Assembly: GCA_045637775.1 (NCBI GenBank)
Contig: JAZUAC010000001.1
Location: forward strand, 1 to 47,569
Length of the DNA: 47,569 bases
Source of the DNA: UMGS172 sp045637775
Lineage (GTDB): Bacteria; Bacillota; Clostridia; Oscillospirales; Acutalibacteraceae
Direction: 5' to 3'
Within the stretch, counting starts at the first letter, position 1; each line of letters opens with the position of its first letter. Shown here piece by piece: positions 1 through 7,581 of the stretch. Made by a program: the position numbers and the translations under genes. Below the pieces are notes generated by a model. The model saw only the letters and a list, made by a program, of their open reading frames with translations, had not been told where the DNA came from and did no database searches.

Positions 1-1
1 G

Positions 2-301
2 CTCGTTAATCAGCGTGAGTGGTTCCGTGCAAAGGACGGCACCTACACCGTAGCTCGTATCGATCAGGAAACCGGCAACTACATGGTATTGCCCTTGGTT
101 TGCCACACTACCGAAGGCCCCGAGACCCACGGTACTTACCTCTGGGGTGAGTTCGAGAATCTTGACAAGATTGAGGATCGTTTGCTCGATGGTCCTTACA
201 TCCACCATTTCGTAGAAATCGAAGGCGATTACAGAAAAGAGTTCAAGGAGTTCTGCAAGTACTTCCCGAACTTAAAGTATGACGATTCCTGCGAGAAATA
301 A
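2..301 (+). CDS. C-terminal part of an L-fucose/arabinose isomerase-like sugar isomerase
   Basis: The reading frame is open from base 2 and ends at the TAA at 299-301, so only the last 99 residues of a gene that begins outside the window are seen. The tail carries PYIHHFVEIEGDYRKEF followed by EFCKYFPNLKYD. This resembles the C-terminal end of L-fucose isomerase-like proteins, where a conserved His-containing strand is followed by a helix with KEFCK. That family assignment is my recognition and is not certain. A strong hairpin terminator follows 14 bases after the stop and is shared with the convergent glycosidase gene. If correct, the enzyme would interconvert an aldose and a ketose in the cytoplasm, which fits the sugar-catabolic genes that follow. 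Confidence 0.5.
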   Translation, partial: LVNQREWFRAKDGTYTVARIDQETGNYMVLPLVCHTTEGPETHGTYLWGEFENLDKIEDRLLDGPYIHHFVEIEGDYRKEFKEFCKYFPNLKYDDSCEK

Positions 302-314
302 TATGGTATAAACC

Positions 315-352
315 AAAAGCCCATCCGTCTTTTAAGTCGGATGGGCTTTTTT
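315..352. terminator. Bidirectional rho-independent terminator between convergent genes
   Basis: A 13-bp perfect stem (315-327 with 338-350, AAAAGCCCATCCG and its complement) has a 10-base loop, A-runs on one side and T-runs on the other. It can end the isomerase transcript on the plus strand and the glycosidase operon on the minus strand. Confidence 0.9.
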
Positions 353-356
353 ATGT

Positions 357-2138
357 TTATTTAACCTTAAATATCAACGTTTCAAACTCTTTCATTTCAA
401 CCTCGATTTTGTCAGAGGTGAAAGAGGTCGAGGTTGGGGTTATGGGTGTTATTTCGGCAATGTGGGGCAGGGTTATTGTCTTTTTGCCTGCCGTTGCAGA
501 ATGTATGCACAAATAACCGTTGCCGTGGTAAATCACGTCACCCGAATCGCAGTAGCAATGCACACCTGCACCGATAAGACGCTGACGCAAGGCATCGGTG
601 TCAAGCTCGGTCAAATCCTTTAGCTCGGCCGTTAAAACGGGTATGCCGTTGTCCTCGCAAAAGGTTTTGAGTGTCTTTGCGGTGTCGCCGAAATATTCTT
701 CGGGATAGGGCAGAATGACCGCTTTGTAGTTCTTGCAATGCTCATAGTCCTCGACCATCATAATGTCATAAGGCATTCCCGTGTTACCGAGTGCTATGCG
801 GTATTTACCTGCAATGTAGTACATGGGGTCGGTAGTGCCGACGCGACGGTGATAGGTTTCGTCGATTATCAGCACAACCTCGGAATTTGATGCAGGAATA
901 CTCGACTCGGTGTAATCGGTCATTATTTCTTTAAACTGCTTCATTTCGCTCATCAGCTCGGGACAGTCATACCAGCCACCCCACATATCAAACCACCAAA
1001 AGGCGTTTGAATGGGTCAGCTGACGGGCAAAGGCTTTGCGTACAGCCGCAACCGAGCCCTCGACCGTTTCGGGACCCTTCCAGATAGGACTTTCATACTT
1101 TTTCTCGGGGTCAACACCGGGACGGCAGTTTCCGGGATAATCGGAAAGATGGGTGCGAATATCGTTCTCGGCAAAATACAGCTTACCGTGTATTTTCAAG
1201 GATTGACCGGGGATAGGCTCGTGCCAGTCCTTGCCCAAAGCACGCATAAAGGCATAACTGTTTGGCGAGCAGAAAAAGTCAACGTTGGGGCATTTCAGCA
1301 TTTCCCAAAGTCCGCTTGAGCCTCTCACGGGTCCGCCAATGTCTACAACATAGCCAAAAAATGCACCGACTATCTGCTTGTAATCCACACATTCTTTGGT
1401 AACCTTAGCAAAATGAGCAATCGTTTCGGCGATGCTGACGTTCAAAAACTCAAGATAATGCCGTACCGTTTCGTCCTCTATAATGCCGTTGCCTGAATAT
1501 GTCTTTTCTACGGGGATTTCAACATCTTCCAAGTACTTTTCGGGGTAATGGTTTTTGAGGTAAAGGTTAAAATACTTCTTTGTGTTGGGGCAAATACTGC
1601 CTTTTGAGTCAAAGTGGAACCATTCCTCGGTAAAACCGCCCGCAATCTGATAACCTACGATATTGTCGGCATAATCCGAAGCTTGAACGTGTGCAATATA
1701 CTCACGGAGCAGTTTTGCACCCGTGATTTTAAACTCCTCAGAATAAATTGCCTCACGGAATCGTCCGTCATCACTTTGGCAACATTCTTCCATGTGTTCA
1801 TCAACCCACCATTGAGGCATTGTGATGCGGACACGTGGGAAAATCTTGGCATCGGGACAAGCTGCAACAATTTGCCTTACATTTTTATCAAACTCGCTGA
1901 AATCGGGCTTGCCTTGTGTGTCAAAAATACCAAAAAGAGGGGAGAAGCCCGTGTTTGCATTAAGCGGCAAACTCGAAAACGAGGCGCAAAGCGAGTAAAG
2001 CTTGTAACCAGCATCGGCAAAGTCTTTACAATGTGAACGCTCGTCAAAATAGGTTATGTAGGCAGCTGCAGGTGTTTTTTTGCCGTCAACAAATAAAATG
2101 GGTTTTCCGTTTACAAGTTCAATTTTACTTTCAACCAT
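357..2138 (-). CDS. GH42-like (clan GH-A) glycoside hydrolase, cytoplasmic
   Basis: This 593-residue protein has no signal peptide and looks like a TIM-barrel glycosidase of the beta-galactosidase type. Candidate catalytic acids are the Glu pair at 171/172 in GGFTEEW (acid/base) and Glu324 in LYFAENDIRTH (nucleophile). A Trp-rich strand (FWWFDMWGGWYD, about residue 377) follows. Residues about 420-530 resemble the glutamine-amidotransferase-like second domain of GH42 (VVLIIDE, then YKAVILPYPEEY), and a small beta domain ends the protein. It is the last gene of an operon and starts 2 bases after murQ, with its ribosome site GGGAG inside the murQ end. Together with an etherase and a sugar kinase it probably releases a sugar that the other two enzymes process. 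The substrate is not known, and the exact GH family is an inference. Confidence 0.65.
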   Translation of the reverse strand: MVESKIELVNGKPILFVDGKKTPAAAYITYFDERSHCKDFADAGYKLYSLCASFSSLPLNANTGFSPLFGIFDTQGKPDFSEFDKNVRQIVAACPDAKIFPRVRITMPQWWVDEHMEECCQSDDGRFREAIYSEEFKITGAKLLREYIAHVQASDYADNIVGYQIAGGFTEEWFHFDSKGSICPNTKKYFNLYLKNHYPEKYLEDVEIPVEKTYSGNGIIEDETVRHYLEFLNVSIAETIAHFAKVTKECVDYKQIVGAFFGYVVDIGGPVRGSSGLWEMLKCPNVDFFCSPNSYAFMRALGKDWHEPIPGQSLKIHGKLYFAENDIRTHLSDYPGNCRPGVDPEKKYESPIWKGPETVEGSVAAVRKAFARQLTHSNAFWWFDMWGGWYDCPELMSEMKQFKEIMTDYTESSIPASNSEVVLIIDETYHRRVGTTDPMYYIAGKYRIALGNTGMPYDIMMVEDYEHCKNYKAVILPYPEEYFGDTAKTLKTFCEDNGIPVLTAELKDLTELDTDALRQRLIGAGVHCYCDSGDVIYHGNGYLCIHSATAGKKTITLPHIAEITPITPTSTSFTSDKIEVEMKEFETLIFKVK

Positions 2139-2140
2139 AA

Positions 2141-2947
2141 TTAAACTCCCTTTTCAACAGCATCTTTAATTTCCCAATTATTGGCCTCAAGACGCTTTTC
2201 GGCTTCTTCGTATGAAACGTTGGCAATTTCTTTGACAATGCGTATCATTCGGTCACGCAGTTTAACATTAACGGGTTTAATGTAAATCATATAATTCTCA
2301 TAAACGCGGCCGTATTTAATCATAACGGCGGTTGAAAGCATATTAAGTACCATTTTGTGTGCGGTGCCTGCCTTCATTCGAGTAGAACCCGTAACAACCT
2401 CGGCACCTGTGTCGGTGGTGATATAAAGGTCGGCAATTTCATTGATTTTGCAACCCTCGTTGCAGGTAAGACCCACCGTCAAAGCACCGTTTTCTTTGGC
2501 TAAATCCAATGCGCCGATAACATACTGTGCACCGCCCGCAACCGAGATTCCAACAACCGAATCAAGCTCGGTGATATTGTATTTCGCAAGGTCGTTACGA
2601 CCTGCTTCATAGTTGTCCTCGGCACCTTCAACGGCGTTGCGGATGGCCTTGTCACCGCCCGAAATAAGGCCTACAACCATATCGGGTGAAACACCGTAGG
2701 TGGGAGGGCATTCCGAAGCATCGAGAATACCCAGTCGACCAGATGTTCCGCAACCGATGTAAAACAATCGACCGCCTTTATTGATGCGCTCCGAAACACG
2801 GTCGATAACCTCGGCAATTTGGGGTAAAACCTTTTCCACGGCCAAAGCGGCATTTAGGTTTTCGGCCTGGATAACCTTTGCCATTTCCAACGATGTCATT
2901 TTATCAATATGGGTTGAATTTGGATTTCTTTTTTCGGTGTTAAGCAT
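2141..2947 (-). CDS. murQ: N-acetylmuramic acid 6-phosphate etherase (MurQ), short variant
   Basis: MurQ cleaves the D-lactyl ether of MurNAc-6-phosphate to give GlcNAc-6-phosphate in the cytoplasm during wall recycling. The 268 residues match the family from start to near the end: GCGTSGRLGILDASECPPT at 65-83, EGAED at 107-111 and TGSTRMKAGTAHKMV at 186-200. The two family catalytic acids (Glu83 and Glu114 in E. coli) correspond to Glu79 and Glu110. Two things are odd. The usual ASGRTPYV motif reads VAGGAQYV here (about 137-143), and roughly the last 30 residues of the family, a helical tail, are missing. The start has a good AAAGGAG site 7 bases upstream. The gene lies 1 base after the repressor-kinase gene and 2 bases before the glycosidase. 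Confidence 0.88.
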   Translation of the reverse strand: MLNTEKRNPNSTHIDKMTSLEMAKVIQAENLNAALAVEKVLPQIAEVIDRVSERINKGGRLFYIGCGTSGRLGILDASECPPTYGVSPDMVVGLISGGDKAIRNAVEGAEDNYEAGRNDLAKYNITELDSVVGISVAGGAQYVIGALDLAKENGALTVGLTCNEGCKINEIADLYITTDTGAEVVTGSTRMKAGTAHKMVLNMLSTAVMIKYGRVYENYMIYIKPVNVKLRDRMIRIVKEIANVSYEEAEKRLEANNWEIKDAVEKGV

Positions 2948-2948
2948 T

Positions 2949-4067
2949 TTAATTCTCCTTTACGTCATTTGCGCCTGCAAGTAAAACGGCACCAATTACA
3001 GGCTCTTTGTCAAGAATTTCGATGGATTTTAAACGAATGTCATTGATTTGTCCCAACAACATCGGAATAAATCGGTCTGCCTTTTTTGTGACACCGCCCG
3101 CCAAAATGACAGGTACGGTTTTGGCTTGGTTGGGAAAACGACGTATTGCCGCTAAAAGTTTGGTTGCAAACTCGTTTGCATTGCTTTTTATAATATCCAA
3201 TGCTACCTTGTCGCCTTGTTCTGCCGCATCAAACACATCAAAGGCAAACTGTGCCATATAGGTTTTGCCTTGTGCATACATATCGGTTATGATTTTGTTA
3301 ACATCGTTTCCAACTTTTTTTGTGACAATTTCGGTCAAAACAGTTTTTGAACCGCTTGAATCTAGATCGGCAAAAACGGCCTCCAGACAGCATCGTCCGA
3401 GCTCCGAACCCGAGAAAATATCACCGATAAAGTGACCATAACCGCCAATGCGATGCCGCTGACCGTTGACACTCGAGTAGATTATCGAGCCTGTTCCCAT
3501 AATGGCAATAATACCGTCCGAACGGTTAAGTCCTGCCGAAATTATATTTTCGGCATCATTAGAAATGCAAAGCTTTGAAAAACAATACTTTGAAAGTGAC
3601 GATTCAACCGCTTCACGGTTGGATGCTATTCCGCAACCTGCACTGCCAATATGTACCGAAACCTTGCCAAACGGAATGTCGTTCAAAATTTGCTTAATTC
3701 CGTCGTTCATAACCGTAATGGTTGTTTCAATTCCAACGCTTGTGGGGTTGCAAGCACCAAGTGTCAGCTGCTTTAAAACCTTGCCACTTTTATCGGTTAA
3801 AATAAACTTTGTTTTGGTACCGCCACCGTCAACACCTAAAAAGTATGAGGCTTCTTCGCGAAAATCAAAAAGTGAATTAAGGTCGGTGTCAAGAATTTTA
3901 GCAAGCTCGGGCAGAATTTCCGAGGGTGGAAACGCAAGTCCCGATTCCCACTTGCTGACGGCTTTGCCCGTGTAAGAAAGCATTTCGGCCAATTTAACCT
4001 GACTAAGCCCTGCTTTCTTTCGCGCAGCTTTTAAATTTTGGGCAAAAAGTTGTTTGTTATCCAACAA
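2949..4067 (-). CDS. XRE-type DNA-binding domain fused to BadF/BadG/NagK-like sugar kinase
   Basis: The N-terminal 65 or so residues form a Cro/C1-type helix-turn-helix (LSQVKLAEML, then GKAVSKWESGLAFPP). After a short linker the rest is an actin-fold kinase of the BadF/NagK group: phosphate-1 loop YFLGVDGGGTKTKF near residue 75, a middle GIIAIMGTGSIIY, and LAGGV near the end. The likely job is to phosphorylate GlcNAc, MurNAc or a similar amino sugar while sensing it and controlling transcription. I place the start at TTG 4067 (or TTG 4064), giving about 372 residues. AAGGAGG lies 5 to 8 bases before these codons, and the promoter at 4087-4115 would start RNA near 4080, downstream of the in-frame ATGs at 4127 and 4088. 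It is the first gene of the operon with murQ and the glycosidase. Confidence 0.82.
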   Translation of the reverse strand: MLDNKQLFAQNLKAARKKAGLSQVKLAEMLSYTGKAVSKWESGLAFPPSEILPELAKILDTDLNSLFDFREEASYFLGVDGGGTKTKFILTDKSGKVLKQLTLGACNPTSVGIETTITVMNDGIKQILNDIPFGKVSVHIGSAGCGIASNREAVESSLSKYCFSKLCISNDAENIISAGLNRSDGIIAIMGTGSIIYSSVNGQRHRIGGYGHFIGDIFSGSELGRCCLEAVFADLDSSGSKTVLTEIVTKKVGNDVNKIITDMYAQGKTYMAQFAFDVFDAAEQGDKVALDIIKSNANEFATKLLAAIRRFPNQAKTVPVILAGGVTKKADRFIPMLLGQINDIRLKSIEILDKEPVIGAVLLAGANDVKEN

Positions 4068-4086
4068 AATCGCCTCCTTTATGCTC

Positions 4087-4115
4087 ATTATATACCACAA
4101 AAGTCTACTTGTAAA
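4087..4115 (-). promoter_or_regulatory. Sigma-A-type promoter of the kinase-murQ-glycosidase operon
   Basis: On the minus strand, TTTACA (4115-4110) and TATAAT (4092-4087) are 17 bases apart. Transcription should start near 4080, giving a leader of about 15 bases with the ribosome site AAGGAGG. Confidence 0.75.
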
Positions 4116-4167
4116 CCTACAAAACAAACATTTTCACATAAAATATCTACAATTCGTGGAATATTGA

Positions 4168-4207
4168 TAAAAGCGTCCTATCCAATAAAAGGATAAGACG
4201 CTTTTTT
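4168..4207. terminator. Hairpin terminator after malQ
   Basis: AAAAGCGTC.TATCC pairs with GGATA.GACGCTTTT around a short AT loop, with one mismatch in the stem. It lies directly after the malQ stop codon and about 140 bases upstream of the kinase start, so it separates malQ from that operon. Confidence 0.75.
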
Positions 4208-4211
4208 ATAA

Positions 4212-5642
4212 TTATCTTCTGTAAACATAGTTGAGGCGCTTGTATTTTTGACAATCAAGCGATTTCAACTGCTCTGTGGTCAGTCGGTAAGACCAATTTC
4301 CTTCGGCCTGACCGGGAATATTAAGACGGGTGTCCGAGCCGTATTTCAAAAGGTCCTGAATAGGGAAGATGACAGTACCTGCGTGACTTACCATCATCGT
4401 TGCAATGATTCGGTCATAGCAAGCATCCCAATTTTCATCGAAATAACCGCAGTATTCCAGCATTCCCTTACGCGTGGCTTCGTCTAGTTCCCAAACATAT
4501 CCCAATAATGTATTGTTATCGTGCGTGCCGGTGTAGGCAATGCAGTTGTTGGGATAGTTGTGAGGCTGATGTGCACTGTCACAGTCATCAATAAATCCGA
4601 ATTGGAACACCCTCATACCGGGGAATCCACTGTATTTCACAAGGTCGATAACCTCTTGGGTAATGTCGCCCAAGTCCTCGGCAATAACAAAATTCTCACC
4701 GCGGATGGAGTTTACCATGTCGACAAAATCCTTACCCGGACCCTTGACCCAACGACCTTCCTTGGCGGTTTTGGCGGTGGCGGGCACACTCCAATAGCTT
4801 TCAATTCCTCTGAAATGGTCAATTCTCACACCATCAAAAAGCTCAAACATATTTTGCAAGCGTGCTTTCCACCACGAAAAACCATCAGCCTTCATTTTAT
4901 CCCAATCATATAAAGGATTGCCCCAAAGCTGACCTTCCTCGGCAAAATAATCGGGAGGTACACCTGCAACGTCGGTGGGATGATACTCACTGTCAAGCAG
5001 GAACATATCACGGTTGCCCCAAACATCGCTTGAATCTAATGACACATAAATAGGAATATCACCGATAACCTTAATGTCTTTTTCGTGTGCGTAATTCAGG
5101 ATTTCTTTCCACTGACGGAAAAACTCATACTGCACAAAGTACCACATGAAAAGTATGTCTTGGTCGGGAGTTTCAACCGTCCAATCAAGCCATTCTGCAT
5201 CATTGTTTGCTGTTTTTAGTGCCATAAATTCGCAGCATTGCTTTATGTATGGTCTTTTCTCAATAAATTTCAAAACCTCACCGTGGTCGGTTACTCTTTT
5301 TGAAGCCTTAAATAAAAGATCCAATCGTTCAAGTCTTAAACGGTCAAATTCACAGGCATAAGGTGTCTTTTGGCGGGCCTCAAACAGTTCATCGGCCGTA
5401 ATGAGTTTTTGCTCAAACAAAATTTCGGGGTCGATAAAAAACGGATTGCCGCCAAATGCAGAGTAGGATTTGTAAGGCGAGTTGCATTCGTCTATCATAC
5501 TGAAGGGTAGCACCTGCCAATAAGAAAATCCGCAATCGGACAAAAAGTCTATAAACTCTTTGGCGTGCTTGCCAAATGTACCAATCGAATAATCTCCAGG
5601 CAGGGAGGATATGTGCATCAAAACACCGCTTGTTCTTTTCAT
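4212..5642 (-). CDS. malQ: 4-alpha-glucanotransferase (amylomaltase, GH77)
   Basis: MalQ transfers 1,4-alpha-glucan segments between maltodextrins and releases glucose, and it acts in the cytoplasm in starch and maltodextrin use. The 476-residue length fits the family, which is near 500. The start RTSGVLMHISSLPGDYSIG is typical. The catalytic motifs are present in order: DGVRIDHFRG (nucleophile Asp), FVIAEDLG (acid/base Glu) and YTGTHDNNT (transition-state Asp). NPLYDWDKM and WWKARLQNMF precede them, as in other members. The start codon is preceded by AAAGGAAAT. The gene follows pgeF by 25 bases in the same direction and is closed by a hairpin terminator. Glucose released here could feed glcK and pfkA further along the window. 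Confidence 0.95.
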   Translation of the reverse strand: MKRTSGVLMHISSLPGDYSIGTFGKHAKEFIDFLSDCGFSYWQVLPFSMIDECNSPYKSYSAFGGNPFFIDPEILFEQKLITADELFEARQKTPYACEFDRLRLERLDLLFKASKRVTDHGEVLKFIEKRPYIKQCCEFMALKTANNDAEWLDWTVETPDQDILFMWYFVQYEFFRQWKEILNYAHEKDIKVIGDIPIYVSLDSSDVWGNRDMFLLDSEYHPTDVAGVPPDYFAEEGQLWGNPLYDWDKMKADGFSWWKARLQNMFELFDGVRIDHFRGIESYWSVPATAKTAKEGRWVKGPGKDFVDMVNSIRGENFVIAEDLGDITQEVIDLVKYSGFPGMRVFQFGFIDDCDSAHQPHNYPNNCIAYTGTHDNNTLLGYVWELDEATRKGMLEYCGYFDENWDACYDRIIATMMVSHAGTVIFPIQDLLKYGSDTRLNIPGQAEGNWSYRLTTEQLKSLDCQKYKRLNYVYRR

Positions 5643-5667
5643 TGTGTTATTTCCTTTTATAATTTTT

Positions 5668-6489
5668 TTAAATCAGTGCAATAAGTGCCGCAAGATTTCC
5701 TCTTTCACCATTGGTGTATCGGTGAGAGAAAAAGTCGTCATGCAAGCATTTTGTACAAAGGTCGGTTACCGAAATGTTTTCGGGATTCAAGCCTGCCAAA
5801 ATAAGCGTCTGATGGTTGGTTTCCCAAAGGTCAATGTGATATTTTCCGTTGCCGTCATGGTGTATTATACGGTCAAGGTCAATCCCCTTCATTTTGATAA
5901 ATTCATCATAAACGGGCTTATCAACCTCAAAGCAACAAGGACCGATAGAAGGAGCAATGCCTGCCTTGATGTCCTTGGGGTCACAACCAAAATGCTCCTG
6001 CATTTTTTCAACCGTCTTTTTACCAATCATTTGTGCTGTGCCACGCCAACCGGCATGAGATGTTGCAACAACGCGCTTTACAGGGTCGTAAAACATCAAT
6101 CCAACGCAATCGGCATACTGTGTTACAAGGGTAAGACCTTTGACATTGGTGATAAGTCCGTCAATGTCATCGTAATCGCGTTCGCAAACAATACCTTTGC
6201 CTGCATCATCCTCGGTCACAATGCGGATGTTGGTGGTGTGTGTCTGATGTGACAAAACACACTTTTTGTAATCGGTACCCAATGCATCACACATTCTTTT
6301 GTAATTCTCGGTTACGGCGTCGGGGTCATCACCGCGAGTGAAAGACATATTCATGGTACTGAAAATGCCTTTCGATACACCGCCGTGACGGGTGGTGAAA
6401 CCGTGTGTCACACCGTCACACAAAAGGGAAGGGAATTGAACAAACACAAGGTCGTTGTGGTCAACAATTTTAAGATTTTTACTGTTCAT
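5668..6489 (-). CDS. pgeF: Laccase-domain purine nucleoside phosphorylase/peptidoglycan-editing factor (YfiH/YlmD, DUF152)
   Basis: Members of this family were first called polyphenol oxidases. They are Zn-dependent purine nucleoside phosphorylases or deaminases, and in E. coli YfiH guards peptidoglycan composition. At 273 residues the size is normal. Landmarks are HGFTTRHGGVS (about 29-39), HQTHTTN, TQYADCVGLMFYDP, TSHAGWRGT with the His and Cys ligands of the Zn site, PSIGPCCFEV and the end motif FFSHRY. It starts with ATG after GAGG, 8 bases behind the upstream metallo-beta-lactamase gene, so these two and probably malQ are co-transcribed. The function in this organism is assigned from the family only. 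Confidence 0.9.
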   Translation of the reverse strand: MNSKNLKIVDHNDLVFVQFPSLLCDGVTHGFTTRHGGVSKGIFSTMNMSFTRGDDPDAVTENYKRMCDALGTDYKKCVLSHQTHTTNIRIVTEDDAGKGIVCERDYDDIDGLITNVKGLTLVTQYADCVGLMFYDPVKRVVATSHAGWRGTAQMIGKKTVEKMQEHFGCDPKDIKAGIAPSIGPCCFEVDKPVYDEFIKMKGIDLDRIIHHDGNGKYHIDLWETNHQTLILAGLNPENISVTDLCTKCLHDDFFSHRYTNGERGNLAALIALI

Positions 6490-6497
6490 ATATTACC

Positions 6498-7394
6498 TCA
6501 TTTGTTACCGTCAAGCTTAATATCAGTGTGGGTTTCAATATTAAATCCACCGTCATAGCATTTGGCTATAATCGTGCCAACTGTGTCAGTGCGGTAGACT
6601 TTAGATCCGCTTTTAATCAAGCGGTCAATGGCATCGCTATGCGGATGGCCATAAGAGTTGCCCTTACCGCATGAAATAATAGACACCTGCGGAGTGACCT
6701 TTTTCAAAAAGTCGGTTGTTGAAGAATTTCCGCTTCCGTGGTGACCGACCTTTAAAATATCGGCATCAAGATTCAGACCACTATTCATCATGTCCAACTC
6801 GGCCGGTTTTTCTGCATCACCCGTGAAAAGAATGGTGTTGGAAAAACAGTTGACCAAAAGTGTGAGAGAATAGTCGTTCATGTCGCTGAAAATCGAATTT
6901 TTGGCAGGGCTTAAAGCAGTAATACTATAATCTTCTTTTTCAACTATTGCCGTACTCGAATTTAGATACAACTCACGGCATTTTTCCTTGGCAACAGCAT
7001 CCATGGTGTTTTTATATACTGCGGTGTCGGGAAGGTAATCTTTACCGATAGCGGGCATACAGACCATTTCAACCTTAAATTCCTTGAAAATATCAACCGC
7101 GCCGCCTATGTGGTCCTCATGAGGGTGGGTCAAAACGAAATAGTTGATAGTTTTGACACCAAGACCTTTGATATATTCTGCAACTTTATTACCGTCTTGT
7201 TTGTTACCTGCATCAATCAGTGCTACTGTATTGTCGGGAAACAGTAAAAGCGAGCAATCTGCCTGACCTACATCAAGGAAATAAATCGTTAGCCGCTGGC
7301 TTGAAAAAGCATCTTGAACTTCTTTTTCTCCGCAACCGCAAAACAACCCTAAAAGACAAGCAACCGTTAAAAATATACTTAAAAGCTTTTTCAA
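6498..7394 (-). CDS. ComEC/Rec2-like metallo-beta-lactamase lipoprotein
   Basis: The 298-residue protein begins with a lipoprotein signal (KKLLSIFLTVACLLGLFCGC; the Cys at about 21 is the probable lipid site), so it should sit outside the membrane. The rest is a metallo-beta-lactamase fold of the ComEC C-terminal type: IYFLDVGQADCSLL, then IDAG, the metal site LTHPHEDHIGG, ILFTGDAE, and the late DILKVGHHGSGNSS and YGHPH. In DNA-uptake systems this domain is proposed to degrade the non-transported strand. Stand-alone copies like this one are common in Clostridia and have no firmly proven role. The start is TTG with AGGG upstream, which is weak. It heads a run with pgeF. Confidence 0.82.
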   Translation of the reverse strand: MKKLLSIFLTVACLLGLFCGCGEKEVQDAFSSQRLTIYFLDVGQADCSLLLFPDNTVALIDAGNKQDGNKVAEYIKGLGVKTINYFVLTHPHEDHIGGAVDIFKEFKVEMVCMPAIGKDYLPDTAVYKNTMDAVAKEKCRELYLNSSTAIVEKEDYSITALSPAKNSIFSDMNDYSLTLLVNCFSNTILFTGDAEKPAELDMMNSGLNLDADILKVGHHGSGNSSTTDFLKKVTPQVSIISCGKGNSYGHPHSDAIDRLIKSGSKVYRTDTVGTIIAKCYDGGFNIETHTDIKLDGNK

Positions 7395-7503
7395 AATAAT
7401 CAGCCCTATCGTTGTTGTATTAAAGTTTTAAACCATATAATATTATATCTAAATTAACTGCGTTTTGCAACAGTAAAAGGTTTTATACCGATATAAATAA
7501 AAA

Positions 7504-7578
7504 CAGACCCCAAATCTGGATAGACTGCTCCAATTTATGCTGTACGCTCAAATTGGGGCAGTCTATTAGATGGGTCTT
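7504..7578 (-). terminator. Very long interrupted hairpin, probable ligA terminator
   Basis: A 17-bp stem with one mismatch (7520-7536 with 7550-7566) is continued outwards by ATCT/AGAT and AGACCC/GGGTCT. That makes roughly 27 paired bases with two small bulges. On the minus strand it is followed by TTTTTATTT, so it can end the ligA transcript. It is far longer than the other terminators in the window and may derive from a small inverted-repeat element. Confidence 0.65.
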
Positions 7579-7581
7579 ATG

